Positions 8,525 to 19,821 of a stretch of 43,136 nucleotides of DNA are shown piece by piece. The notes below the pieces were generated by a model. The model did not search any database. It was not told where the DNA came from and was given only the letters and a program-made list of their open reading frames with translations. The stretch's first letter is position 1, and every line of letters begins with the position of its first letter. The stretch comes from Tieghemiomyces parasiticus. Taxonomy: Eukaryota > Kickxellomycota > Dimargaritomycetes > Dimargaritales > Dimargaritaceae. The stretch covers positions 1 to 43,136 of the forward strand of contig JANBPT010000339.1 in NCBI GenBank assembly GCA_027575765.1, given 5' to 3'. The position numbers and the translations under genes were made by a program.

Positions 8525-10426
8525 CTACTCGTGGAACTGGGAGAAGCGCTGGAGCTTTTTGGCGCACTGCGGGCTGAACTTGTATTGGTGGAGGTGTTCG
8601 TAATACTCCGTGACGATCAGGTAGACGGTGGTTTGCAGCGCCTGAATGAGGGCGAAAGCCTGGCGCTGGACGCGCTGGTGTTGGGAGTGGCGAAATAAAA
8701 CGTGTGCGGCTCGGTCGTCGGCAGTGGCGCCCTTCAGATAGTAAGGCTCCTGGGAAAACTCCTCGAGAGCCAGGAGGTAGGCCACGAGCCGCTCGAGGAC
8801 ACCGTCCACCTGCCGCTGAACCCCTCCATAAGTATCTTCGCGGACCGAGTGGTAAATGAGGTCGCCGATGGCCTGAATCGCCCACATTTGGACTTGAAAG
8901 TCGCCAAAGATAACCAGCGTGGCGTCATTGTCAAACCGCATAAGCAGCTCCTTACCGATCGCCGACCGCTTGAGGAGGGATACCACCAGGTTGAAGAGGT
9001 AGCCATCCATGGTTTTGGGAGTAGCATCCAGGACCGGGTCTACACCGTTCCGTGGTGGTTTGGCCGCCAGGATCGGCTTAGCGGCCGAGGCAGGGGCCGG
9101 GCTAGTGGTGTCAGAGGACTTGGAGGTGGGACCGTTGGTGGCGTCCGACGGGCTCCCCTTTGTAATCCCACCAACCAGCTCATTAATGAAGGCGCCAGTA
9201 CGACGGCGCGGGAGCCCATCCGTAAGGATGGGGGCGGGTGGGGACGTAGTGGAGTTGGCGCTAGGAGTGGCGACGGCAGTATCAGCTCGGGAGGCTATCT
9301 TCGGACTGGCTGTGGCCGCAGTGGTCTTCTCCTGAAGGTCTGCGAGAGCCCGATCGATTACAGCGAAGCAGTGGTCGAGCAATTCCTGAGCCATGGGTAA
9401 CGGGCGGTCAATGTCCCTGAAGATCTTATCGCGGCGCTCGGGGGAGAAGCGGGAGAGGCGGGCCAGCTCGTAGAAGGCGAGGTAGCAGGGCAAGGTAGGC
9501 TCACGGATAGCCAGACCACGGCTAAGGCAGGCGTTGGGATCGCTGCTGCGAACGGCCACCTCGGCCGGGTCGGTAAACACGGTCTCAAAGATGGCTAGCT
9601 GGGCTTCAAAGCACAGGATGGCCAAGCAAACCGCGGAGAACAGATGGAGCAGCGTACCGGGACTCCAGATTGGGTTGCCCACGGGCGGGATCAGGGTCAG
9701 GTCGCTGCTGGCGTAAATGAAGCCAGCATGGATCCGGTATGTCAAGGGTCCTAGGACGAGGTAGGCGAGCCAGAACCAGCGCACAAACAGCCAGGTCCAG
9801 GTGACCGCACGGGCGACTAGAGTGGGCAGCTGGCCCTTAATGGCGAAGAGCCGAGTTTGGTGGACCGTAGAGAACCGGAGGTGATACCGTTCGGTCCACA
9901 CAACTTGGGCGCCATACAGTGCGCCAGCTGCGACGGCGCCCACCGTCACCATGGCACGTGCGGGGGCCAAAATGCGGGGTCCATAGTCACCAGTCGGATG
10001 GAGCGTCATGGGGAGGTGACCGTGGAGAAACCAGCGGCAGTAGACATACGTGGTGGCCAGGGCGCTGAGCGCGTAAACACCAATGACTGTCCAGGTTGGG
10101 CGCATCGTGAACAGTTGCAATTTGACCACCCGGCTGCTGTGCGTCCGCCGCTCCACGTGGCACATGTCGCTATTGAGGCGAGTGAGGACGTACATAACCA
10201 AGGCCAAGGTGCTGGCAGCATACGCGTGGTGCATGATGTGGTAGTGTGCGAACGGGTGGAACAAACGGTCACCGAGCTTCACCTGGAGTAACGTCGCGAC
10301 TGCTACAGCAAACCCCGCACTCAGCCACAGCACGTCTTGGAACCGCCGCTCCAGAATGGGTACCGCCAGCCGTGTATAGTCAAGCGAGGATAAGGACCCA
10401 GCCAAGCGGTTAATGCGGTCGACCAT
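8525..10426 (-). CDS. NDC1: nucleoporin NDC1 (transmembrane nuclear pore / spindle-pole-body protein)
   Basis: Single exon, 633 residues. Ndc1 anchors the nuclear pore complex in the pore membrane and, in yeasts, helps insert the spindle pole body. About six hydrophobic segments lie in the N-terminal 280 residues (near 32-50, 70-85, 110-133, 153-175, 205-225, 255-280). A soluble C-terminal half follows, with the family signatures AFYELARLSRFSPERRDKIF and, near the end, MWAIQAIGDLIYHSVREDTYG followed by VQRQV. A Ser/Thr/Pro-rich linker (about residues 380-480) separates these. The ATG at 10424-10426 is the first in frame; open frame extends 32 codons upstream without ATG. Start confidence is good because YTRLAVPILERRF follows, as in fungal homologues. 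Confidence 0.88.
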   Translation of the reverse strand: MVDRINRLAGSLSSLDYTRLAVPILERRFQDVLWLSAGFAVAVATLLQVKLGDRLFHPFAHYHIMHHAYAASTLALVMYVLTRLNSDMCHVERRTHSSRVVKLQLFTMRPTWTVIGVYALSALATTYVYCRWFLHGHLPMTLHPTGDYGPRILAPARAMVTVGAVAAGALYGAQVVWTERYHLRFSTVHQTRLFAIKGQLPTLVARAVTWTWLFVRWFWLAYLVLGPLTYRIHAGFIYASSDLTLIPPVGNPIWSPGTLLHLFSAVCLAILCFEAQLAIFETVFTDPAEVAVRSSDPNACLSRGLAIREPTLPCYLAFYELARLSRFSPERRDKIFRDIDRPLPMAQELLDHCFAVIDRALADLQEKTTAATASPKIASRADTAVATPSANSTTSPPAPILTDGLPRRRTGAFINELVGGITKGSPSDATNGPTSKSSDTTSPAPASAAKPILAAKPPRNGVDPVLDATPKTMDGYLFNLVVSLLKRSAIGKELLMRFDNDATLVIFGDFQVQMWAIQAIGDLIYHSVREDTYGGVQRQVDGVLERLVAYLLALEEFSQEPYYLKGATADDRAAHVLFRHSQHQRVQRQAFALIQALQTTVYLIVTEYYEHLHQYKFSPQCAKKLQRFSQFHE

Positions 10427-10987
10427 GGCTCTGGCTCCGACTCGGGCTGGGGGATTTTCGAAGAGAAATTGGAATGAGGAGAAGGTGCGAAAGAACCGCT
10501 GAGCTCGTCGCCGTAGCGGCAATCAGCCTTACAGGGGATCGGATTGATGTGGAGGGATAGGAACCAGTCGAGGTAGTATAGCTACAGTATCGGTATGGGT
10601 TCTAGGCGAGGTGAAGATATGGCAAAGCGAATCGTACAATGTAACGAGACTAGTTGGCGGGCCCAAGATGCGACGCCTAGTTGAGAGGCTGGAAGATTGC
10701 AAGGTGATGGCGACTATCCGCGTATACACATGCCTTACACTATCGCATTGTCTAAACAGACGGTCCCGCCCGTTCGGAATGCAAGGCTGCTAAGATGTAA
10801 GGGCGAGGCAAATTGAACCTCACGTGAATCTGTTGGTCGCCGCTCGTCGGTCCGAGCGTAAGCCAAGCTGGGATCAAGAAAAAAAAAAACAATACAACAG
10901 ATGATACTGGTGAAACCTTCTTGCTCACTACACGCTGCGCAGTTAAGCCCGAGTTTTATTGGGAAACCATTAGCGGTGAAGGATGCG
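10427..10987. promoter_or_regulatory. spacer and NDC1 promoter, downstream of APC7
   Basis: 561 bp between the NDC1 start and the APC7 stop, both on -. It holds the NDC1 promoter and APC7 3' end. A 10-base A run lies at about 10880-10890. No gene is seen. Confidence 0.4.
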
Positions 10988-13900
10988 TCAATCCTCCACC
11001 ATATCCTCCCCGCTGTATTCACCGCCTTCATCGCCTAAATCACCGCGAACTAAGGCCTTGAAATCGATCCGAGGGGCAGGGAGAGACGAAACGACTGGTG
11101 TCATGGCGGCCTCGAGGTGCGATACAGGGGGTGAGCGGAGCGACTGCAGGGTTACTGGGCCGGTAGTGGTGGTGGTAGCATCAACCGCAGTAGGCTCCGT
11201 GGATTCCAGACCAGCGACACGAGCCAAGGGAGTGACAGCCGCCGGGATGACCGTATCGCCCGCAGTGGCAGGGTAGACCAGGCCCGGGTGGAGTGGGGTC
11301 TCCATGGCTTGGAACAGCGCCCGCCCGGGCCTCCCTGCCCCAGGCTCGGCGAGGAAATTGAGGCGGGAGGGGAAAGCTGGTGTGTCCGTATCGGGGGAAC
11401 CGGTAGTATGGGTAGCCATGCCACCGGCACCAGGGCGTTGAAGGGGAGTTGGTCGAGCAAAACCCCCGTCAAAGCCGCGACCCGCGTGGTGGTTGCGCGG
11501 CGGGGCCGGTGGGAGTCGTCGTACCGCCAACCCGCGGGGGTCTGCGTGTATGGCCAGGCTAGGGGTGGCGCTATCGGAAGACTGGTTGACATCGGATGGG
11601 GTGGCCCAGGCCAGGGTGCTGCGGTCGTGGGCAAATGGGTCGGCGGACTCGAGCGAGCCGACCGGCGAGGGCCCTGTGGTAACGGACCACTGCGAATCGG
11701 CCCGCGGGCGGAAACTATGTCCAGACTCTGGTGCTGGAGTGTAATCAATAGGTATGCCACTCGGTCCGGACGCATCCTCTAATTCTTCAGCAGACAGGTC
11801 TTCGTACTCCACCTCAATGTTGGCTTCTTCGAGATCCGCGTCCAAATCGAGTTCGTCTTCCTCTGTCCCGTCCAATCCTTCCTCGTCGGTGAGACCCCCT
11901 TCACTTTCACCGTCATCGGTGGCGTAGTCGGCCTCGTTGTCTGCCAATATCTGTTCGATGCGGGCCAGTCCTTCCTTAGCCTTTTCATAGCCAGGTTCGA
12001 GGCTGGGGGAGGGTGGCAGAAAAAAATAAAAAAAGAGCCGGTGGTGTCGCGTTGGCATGTGGATTACAGGGATATCAGCGGTGGTACTGCAGCTATGGGT
12101 TACCAACGTAACAAGACGAGCGTTCCATCTCTTGACGTTGTGCACATGCTCTGTCATATCGCATTAAAATTACCTTAAGGCCGTGTTGTATTCTATCTGC
12201 GCTTGGTGCAGCTCCCCAGATAGTGTTAGAATATCAGCGTACCGCGTGCGCATGAACCCTGTATCGTTGTAGGGTAGGTACTTGGTAAAAAGAGCGATGG
12301 CTTCCTCCCACTGCTTCTGAGCGACGTGGATCGACGCCAGTCCAATGACGGCCTCGGTGTATTTAGGGTCGCGTTGCAGGGCGTCGGTTAGCAGGGTTAT
12401 AGCGCGGGATTGGGTCTCGGTACTCTGGGAGAGCACGATGCCAAGCAAAGTGATGGCTACAGGGTGCTGCGGCGCGGCTTCGTGGACAGCCTTGGCGAGT
12501 ACGTAGGCGTCCTGGAATCGCCCCAAGTCCAGATAGGCCTCAGTGAGGCCCTGCTGCGTGGCCAGGTCAGGATAGAGCCGGGCGGCCTGTCGGAAACTCG
12601 TAACGGCATTTACCGGGTCACGCAGCGCCAAGTATAGATTTCCCTGCGTGACCAAAGCATGGTGGTATGTCGGCCGGAGCGCCAAGGCCTTGGTCACAAA
12701 CGTCAGCGCCCGTGTGTATTGGTTCTGGGTCGTGCAGTAATGGGCCATGATTACCCACCGTTCGGGGCTGTCTGAGTGGGCGTTCCGCACTTCGTCGGCC
12801 AGTCTGGACGGAAGCATTTATACGATGACTCGGTCGTGAAGACGTTAGTAACAACCACTTTTACCAATGGCCAGGCTGGGTTCGTTAAAAGCATCCATGT
12901 TCGATCAAATAGCAGTCTGTCGGCGGTACTTACTTGCTAATCAGAGTAGGGTTACCCTGGGTCTTCATGAGACTGGCGTAGATATCCATGCCGTGCACGT
13001 TGGCTGGGTACGCGGCATGAAGCTGGGATAGGAGGTAGAACGCTGGGATGGGCTCGTGGTTGGCTTGGTAGAAATGCGCGGCGGCCAGCACGAGGTCGGG
13101 GTTGTTCGGGAAAAGGGCGGTTTCGAGGGCGCGACACCGCCGAAGGGACTCGGGGGCTGGGCAGAAGCGTCGGCGGGTCGGGAGCAGTGGGCGCAATCAA
13201 GGTTATACCCTAGGGTTAGGAAGCGGCGGGAGTAGCGGTTTACTATTTGTTTAGCCCCCCCCCTCCAGTCCGAAGCCAGACCTCAGCCATAGGCTGGGCG
13301 AACACTTACCCGAACTCGTAGGGTCCTTGCTGGCATACAAGACGTGCGTGAGGTCACCCAACCAAACCGGGAGCGGGCCGGAGGAGAGCTGAGCATTGAC
13401 CTCGTCCCATGGCACTCCAAGTCGGGCGAGGGCCATGATGGACTCCAATGCATAGGGCTGCCGCTGTAGGAGGGACCTCTGGGCCTGGATCGCCACTTCC
13501 CGATTGCCTAGCTTTTCACTGGCCTCAGCTAGGATCTGGGTGAGCGCCAGAGTCCGTTCCGTCTCGGGCACCCGACTCAGATGGTACAGGGCGAGTTTAG
13601 GTCGGCCCAAGAGGTGATAAGTTTGGCAGAGCGCCGCGTGGAGGGCGGTGATCAGGAAACGCGTGGTCACATCGGCCGAGACGATACTGGCTAGGCCCTG
13701 GTGGGGTTGCAGCAAATTGAGCGCGTCTTCGTACTGGGAGGCAGCGCGTCTCCATTGGCCCTGCGGCCTGATCACATTGCCGAGGAGTAGATGGGCCTTG
13801 GCCAGTAAAAGGTTGGTTTTGGTTGATTGAATTCCAGTTGCGACACTCGAACGTTTGGAGTAGGATATAATTAGATGGCACTGGAGGAGACGGGGTTGGT

Positions 13901-14150
13901 GAGGGGGGCATATATGCGAGTGGACGGGGTTGGGGTATAAGTCTACGAGTTGAGCGCGTAGTGGTGTTTCGACAGAGTATACCTGGTCTGTACGAGGACT
14001 CCAGGAGGGCTCTGGTTGTGCTTTGGGAGAAGGGGCGGTTGATGTGGGCACACTTACAAGGTATTCGGCTGATTCGTTCAGTTGCTGCTTCGCAAGCTCG
14101 GTGGCTTGTGCCAGGACAACCTCCGTATGGAAGGCGGCGCGGTCCTGCAT
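10988..14150 (-). CDS. APC7: anaphase-promoting complex subunit 7 (TPR protein)
   Basis: Five exons (complement): 14150-14058, 13880-13310, 13156-12934, 12803-12174, 12002-10988. All junctions have GT..AG ends and matching phases, giving 843 residues. APC7 is a TPR scaffold of the APC/C ubiquitin ligase. The N-terminus (LNESAEYL) matches the APC7 start. Exons 2-4 encode TPRs. The C-terminal TPR block QGLTEAYLDLGRFQDAYVLA ... ALQRDPKYTEAV ... QWEEAIALFTKYL aligns in order with the vertebrate protein. SLEPGYEKAKEGLARIE then precedes an acidic run, as in human APC7. Human APC7 is about 600 residues. The extra length is a roughly 335-residue low-complexity tail (acidic, then Pro/Ser/Thr-rich, ending acidic). 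The ATG at 14150 is preferred over an in-frame one at 14231. Confidence 0.87.
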
Positions 14151-15210
14151 CGTTACACGGTGAAGGTGGAATGAACGGCGGTTTAAGCTAGGGCAATCGG
14201 AAAGGCAGAGGAAAGGCAGCTCAGAAGGCATGCCTAAGAATGTCGCGCAGCAAGGGCGAAGCGAGAGGCACTGTCGACCTGCTATCGCACATTAGGTAAA
14301 CAATGACTGGAATGAGCTCTAGGCAGCTCATCCGACAACAGGCGTATCACAGGAGCCAATCAAAACGCTGTGTCGTCTATTGTGGTGGGGTGAGGTATAT
14401 TTGGGCTTAAAGCTCCGCTCTTCGATTAACGCGGTGTTATAGGCGGAGAGCGGGTCCGCCGAAGCTACCGCGGTCTTCCTTCAACGAGGCCATGGGTCGA
14501 TGAAGGTAACCCGAGGATGCAGCTAATCCAAAACCCGCCATGGCTGTTCTCCGCTGTATGAGAGTGGCTATGCCCTTGCTTATCGATCTGTTTTGTAAGG
14601 CGGGTAGAGTAATCAATACTGTACCTGACGCCCATCTATTCACCGTGCCGTAATATACATTGGAGGCCACGTTCGAGTATCAGACTCTTATGCTTCCAAC
14701 AATGCGCCCTTAGATGATAGGTTTCCAAACTTCTGCACCTCGTGGGATTGTCTGGTTTGCAAATCACATCGTGTCGTTTGTAGGTAATAACGAATTTAAT
14801 GTGCTGCGCTCGGTCAGGCCGCCAATGTGGTAGTAAGAAGTCAACCGTCGGTACCATTCGGCAGGAAAAGGTCGAAGATCTGACATCATTGCTGTGAGGA
14901 ACCTTGGCCGTCACCTCCGGGATCTGCAAACGGATAGTCCCATAGCAATATTGGTGGCGTACCGCCATATCTATGACCGGGTTAGACGGACGGATCAGTT
15001 GGGTAGAACAGAAGCTTGCCGGTGTGCTGGCCGACCAATGGCAGTGAATGATCGCAGCAGGTGGGGCAGGTTCGCAGAGCGTATCTCGTGTTCTCGGCAC
15101 TACCAGCTCTGACACCCATGTCACCTCGTACAAGGTCATCTGCTGGCAGCCCATACTTCAGCCTATCTGCATGGCACTCCGGCTACTCTACTAAAATTAC
15201 ACGCCGATAA

Positions 15211-15717
15211 CGGGATATTGGGGCTGAGAGGAGGAAATACGGTCCTTCTACCAGCCGTTACAACGTCGGAATACCTCAGTTTTTACAATACCAAGGCGTA
15301 CTACTTTCGGATACCACAAAGGACGGTATTGTAAGGCTATGCCCCGATGGAGATCGCGACGCTCCTATTCCACCTCCTTTCCTCGTTATCTTCACGATTC
15401 TGCCGGTTGACGCCACCCCTGATCCCGGAGTAGTTGGACTTAGCACACTGAAGGAATTTTCCGTACCACCACCGGCTTGTCCCTTCTCCTCCTCACTATC
15501 CCACGACAGGAGCGTAGCTGATCGGACCGCCGCAGGGTCACCTTTAACCGAGGTGGCGATCCTTGTCGGTGCCGTTACACGACCCACCACGGATTGTACC
15601 ACGCTGCGGCGTCCCGTACATTCGGATAAACGAAAAGTAAAGATGAAGGTCGGCCTCGCGTCACGTAGGACTAGGACGTTCTACACGTTGTGCAGCATCT
15701 TCTTTCTTGAGGTCTAG
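15211..15717 (+). other. unexplained open frame without a usable start codon
   Basis: 168 codons are open between TAA at 15208-15210 and TAG at 15715-15717, with the only ATG near the end. The translation is balanced in composition (e.g. GVLLSDTTKDGIVRLCPDG) rather than low-complexity. It could be an internal or terminal exon of an unannotated gene, a relic, or chance. No family was recognised and no convincing flanking exon was found. Confidence 0.2.
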
Positions 15718-16581
15718 GACTGAGGTAGGGGAAGGATAGTGACGCGACCAAGAGCGATCAGTCGAAGGGAGGTTTACTGGAGCCCCAGCTACATTGTGCT
15801 ACACAGTTCTGCGGCGCAGTTCTTAAACGTTAGGCCACCGAATAGTATAATAAGATCTGTGTCGAGGCCTTCTGGACGGGGCCACAGGCGACACGAAAAT
15901 GACACGCTTTCTCCATTTGGCCACGCACCCAAGCCCTTAGTAGTTCATAGGAGATATGTAGGCTAGAGATCTTGCTGGCGCTGCGGCAAAGGACTTCACA
16001 GTGACGCTAAAAATACGCCGGCCTTCACAGTACCACCACGTCCCTCAACCATGAGCCCTATTTCATCTGGGGAAGCTAGCCAGGAGATCAAGTCGACAAT
16101 GTGAAGGCGGTAACCAGAGTAATACCAAATCACCTCCGCCTATCACCATCCGCCCGAATGGCTATGGCTACTTGAGCCCCTCTCCCGTAACCCCGCTCCG
16201 GAAGGTTGAGTAGGGGTTACCGTATCGTTTGGGGCGGTTGGTCTGCCCAATCACCACAGTTTAATATCGGATCGCTAGCGGGGACTGACTACCTTGTTAC
16301 TCTAGACCTAGAAGTCAGCAGCGGCTTGGCGACCATACAAGGCCCAAGCCGGTCCTACTGTATTATTTAATACTCCCCTACAGTTAAATCATTAGGGCCT
16401 TGAACAATAGATACTAGTATCTCAGATTGAAGTAGATTCTAGAGAAGCAGGCGAGAGGGAAAGCAGCGACTGCGGTAAAGGGAGGCAGCCGTGATTTGAT
16501 GGACCAAGTGCTGCTCAGGGCCGGACTGGTAGAGTTTACCAATCAAGGCGGCCTGTCCAATTCTCGATGGGCTTTATTTTG

Positions 16582-16588
16582 TATATAA
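16582..16588 (+). promoter_or_regulatory. TATA box of the small secreted protein gene
   Basis: TATATAAATATGG context about 175 bp before the ATG at 16758. A pyrimidine- and CA-rich leader follows (about 16610-16745). It is the strongest TATA match in the window and suggests a regulated, well-expressed transcript starting near 16,610. Confidence 0.55.
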
Positions 16589-16757
16589 ATATGGGATCAG
16601 CCGCTCGCTTCCTTGACCATCATCCACACCACCTCACTCCTCCTGCATCCACTACCACCACTTAATTTTATTCGCACTTACAACGCCCTTTACCTATTCC
16701 ATTAAACCAACAACACCCCACTCCCCCCCCTACATCCTCACCCGTACCGCTTGCAAC

Positions 16758-16988
16758 ATGCAGTTCACTAACGCCATCGTCGTCACCCTGCTGCTGGTCA
16801 GCACCGCCATGGCCGCTCCCCACCCGACTGAGCCCGTCCCTGCTACCACTGCCGCTGGTTCCGCCGCCGCCCCGTGCCCTCGCACCAATCTCGAGCACCC
16901 CATCTCCACCAAGGACGCGCCGGCCCCCGTTGAGGATACCCCCGGCACCAACAACATGATTGTCTACGCCGACTGTGCCATCATGTAG
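16758..16988 (+). CDS. small secreted protein of unknown function
   Basis: 76 residues, single exon. An N-terminal signal peptide is clear: MQFTNAIVV, then TLLLVSTAMAA, with likely cleavage after AMA or MAA. The mature part (about 56 residues) is rich in Pro, Ala and Thr, with two cysteines (in APCPRT and ADCAIM) that could form one disulphide. It has a good TATA box and leader, and codon choice like the neighbouring genes (C-ending, e.g. GCC, ACC). No family is recognised. It may be a wall-associated peptide or an effector-like protein; neither is shown by the sequence. An unannotated 3' exon is possible but not needed. Confidence 0.7.
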   Translation: MQFTNAIVVTLLLVSTAMAAPHPTEPVPATTAAGSAAAPCPRTNLEHPISTKDAPAPVEDTPGTNNMIVYADCAIM

Positions 16989-17530
16989 ATGCGAGTTTGC
17001 TTCATAACCATCTGGCCCTTGAAGAGCCCACTCCCTCCTTGCACGGCCCCATTTCACCGAGTCTACTTTTTCTTTGGAATCCTAGGATGTCACCGGCTGA
17101 CTACTCTAGGGCGTTAACCTTTTCGCTCACACCATGCCCACTTCCGCTCGCTTGACACTCACACTTTTACTTCCGATTGCACTATCTTCCTTCTGCCCCG
17201 CCGATTGCGAGTGCATTTTTTAACCTACATTCCAACTAGATAGCATCTCTTCCATCTACCACATCAAATTAAAACCTCTGAGCGAGCACTTTCAACCTTG
17301 TTCGAGAATTGAGACTAGAGAAGGTTGCGATTATTGAACTTAAAGAAACATACGAATGGAAATTACAGATAAATAGAATCAGCGAACAGACCCAAGTTTG
17401 AAGAAATGAATAATCTCTGGTAGTGCTATAGGCTAGGGAAATTATCAGCCGTCAGCTAGAGCCGCACTTTCCCTCACACGAGGTGCGCTTCGAAGTTTCT
17501 GACGACCACCGACCTCCCCCTTCTTTCTCT
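16989..17530. other. spacer between the secreted protein gene (+) and gamma-tubulin (-)
   Basis: Convergent 3' region of 542 bp. No gene is seen. Confidence 0.4.
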
Positions 17531-19300
17531 TTACTCGGCTTTAGGCTGCCCAAACTGGAGGTAGTCTGGAGTTTCGCAGGCCTTATACTCGTTGACCATA
17601 TCCTGAACAACTTCGCGAGATTCGTCAAACTCGTCCAGGTTGTCGGCGAACATAGCCTCGCGGCGAAACTGGTCCAGGAATGCATTGCGCTTCCGAAGCC
17701 TATCGTACTGGTCGAGGGTGCGTTTAAACAGTGAGGCAATACTGGTGTGGTTGGCGAGCATCAAACCACTGACGCGGTGGTTAGTCCGGAGGTAGGGCGA
17801 CTTGCGGGTGAGGGCTACCTGGATACTGGCCGGGCCCCAGGGGATGAAAGGGGCCAGGCGCCGCTCACGGATCCGGAGCAGGGACTCGTGCACCTCGGTG
17901 GAGTCGGTGTCGCCCTGGATGATGTTGAATAGCGAGATGTAGCAGTTGCGCTTGAGGGCCGGTGTGGATACGAGCCGGTTCTGCGGTTTGAGTAGGCGGT
18001 ACATGACGTCGAATACAGTGGTGCGACGAATCGTCTTGGCGTTCTCGACGCTGTCACTGGTGAACGGGGTGTAGGCTGTCGTGAGGTAGTGGCACTTGGG
18101 GGTGGGGATCAGTGAGGCCACGATGCTGACCAGGTCGTTGTTCATGTACCCGGGGTACCGCAGGGTTTGGGTGCTGGCCGCCATGACGGTTGACACGAGC
18201 TGGTTGGTTTGCGCGAATGACGGGTTCTGGATGTGCAGGCGGTCGGCGATGATCCGACTCAGGGCCGAGTTGTCTAGCACCACTACGCAGTCGGCGTTAC
18301 TGGTCAAGCGCTTCAGACTGAGCAGTGAGTTGTAAGGCTGCACCACCACATCTGACACCTCTTCGTTATTGGGAAACACCGAGTAGGTTTGCACCAGCTT
18401 CTTTGGGAACCGGTCATTTAGTTTTTCAAGGAGGAAGGAACCCATACCCGACCCGGTACCCCCGGCAATGGAGTGTAGCAGCATGAATGCCTCTAGCGAA
18501 TCGCTGCCTTCGGCCTCCCGGTCCACCATGTCCAATATATCGTCGGCAACCTTCTCGGCCTGCGAGTAGCCCAGAGCCCAGATGTTACCGGCTCCACCGC
18601 CGTCTTTGGAGCAGAAAATGTTTTCCGGGTTGTACAGGTTACCGTATGGCGACGTGGTGATGGCATCAATTACCTAAAGGGTAATGAAGGGGTACAGGAA
18701 ATGTAATGGTGAGTAGGTGGGGTACGTTGGGAATTAGGATTTACCATGGGGGGAGGACAAAGAGTGCACGGCGAGACTTGCTGGTCAGATGGCTGACCCT
18801 TAATCTCAGGGATACTTACCCTAGGTTCCAGATCGAGCAGTAGGGCGCGGGGAATGTAGTGTTCATCGTCGGCCTAGATAAAGGAGTATAGTAATCAAAC
18901 GAAAATTTCCATGGGAGAGATCTATTAGTATTGGTGACCTCTCCCCTCTCCTATTCACGTGTCGAAATATCCGATAATTCTACATTGCGGGAAGCGCAGG
19001 GCCTATAGACTTGAACCTACCTGGTAGAAAAAAACGTCCTTGCGGTCGCCACCTTCAGTGGCAAAGTCTTCCAGGGTGCCATCGGGGCTGATACCATGTT
19101 CGGCGCAGAGTCGGGACCAGAACTGGGTGCCCACTGCCGAGGGGAGGAATGTGGTGCGCAAGAGGGAAGGTTGCTTTAAGGTTAGCGTCTATTAGTATAC
19201 GAGCACTACTGCGAATACTTCTCGTAATATACGCTCAGAAACTGGGCTTACTCTGGTTACCGCATTGGCCGGCTTGCAGTGTTATGATTTCGCGGGGCAT
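17531..19300 (-). CDS. TUBG (gtb1): gamma-tubulin
   Basis: Four exons (complement): 19300-19252, 19133-19021, 18873-18820, 18673-17531. Phases agree and the product is 452 residues, the normal length. Gamma-tubulin nucleates microtubules at the spindle pole as part of the gamma-tubulin complex. It starts [16 protein letters not shown]. The next exon has [15 protein letters not shown] and [14 protein letters not shown], which are gamma- rather than beta-tubulin signatures. The GTP-binding loop reads GGTGSGMGS. Further family blocks are [46 protein letters not shown] and [20 protein letters not shown]. It ends [17 protein letters not shown]. The first three introns sit close together in the 5' part of the gene. 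Confidence 0.98.
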
Positions 19301-19821
19301 GGTGGGCTTGCTTAGGTCTCTAGGGGGGGGCAGAGAATAAAGCTGATCGCAATAAGGGGGCAAGTAGGTGACCGGGTGAGGAGGGGGGCGGTATGGGATG
19401 CCAACGACGGGTAGATAAGCTGGGAGGGGGGTCGAAATGGATTGGCTGTAGAGCTGCAGATGCAGATGTAGGGGTGGGCGGACGAAATGCGAATTTCTAG
19501 AAAAAGTACAGGATACCACCTGCTGATGCCCAACCTTAAACTGCGGCCGTACATCACCACCAAAAAAATAAACAGACCGGAAGTCAAGCGACTTGGGAGT
19601 TCCTAGTGGCAGTTGAACACAGACCTCCGCCACTATCTGTGTCCAACCACGACTAGTGATCCGTGCCCACAGTATACGTAATATATTGAGGATCGGATTC
19701 GCTTGATTTTGCAAACACGCTGTACTCTGAAAGGAAACTCAAAGGAACTTTGATCTATTCTTTTAAATATAGTAAGCCGTTGGGAGCCACGGCGGTAGAG
19801 AAAAATAACTGTATTCGCGAA
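19301..19821. promoter_or_regulatory. gamma-tubulin promoter and histidyl-tRNA synthetase 3' spacer
   Basis: 521 bp between two genes on -. On the transcribed strand a pyrimidine-rich stretch precedes the gamma-tubulin ATG (about 19310-19430). No gene is seen. Confidence 0.4.

Larger units (their letters stand above)
14151..16757. other. gene-poor stretch between APC7 and the small secreted protein
   Basis: 2.6 kb with no recognised gene apart from promoters at both ends. Open frames at 14636-15154 (-, 172 codons), 14437-14670 (-, 77 codons) and 15276-15602 (-) show no domain I recognise. A 168-codon + frame without an early ATG is listed separately. The 77-codon frame has a basic, hydrophobic look and could be a small mitochondrial protein, but nothing confirms it. 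Confidence 0.4.

Noticed and set aside
8702..9400. 232-codon + strand frame as a gene.
   Set aside because: Antisense to NDC1, with no recognisable domain.
14636..15154. 172-codon - strand frame in the gene-poor gap.
   Set aside because: Cys/His/Arg-rich, random-looking composition; no family, splice structure or promoter to support it.
19008..19020. GGTTCAAGTCT on the - strand, resembling a tRNA B box.
   Set aside because: It is the start of a gamma-tubulin intron; no A box at the right spacing and no cloverleaf.
17531..19300. Beta-tubulin as the identity of the tubulin gene.
   Set aside because: [13 protein letters not shown], the NPENIF block and the [19 protein letters not shown] region are gamma-tubulin features; the acidic beta-tubulin tail is absent.
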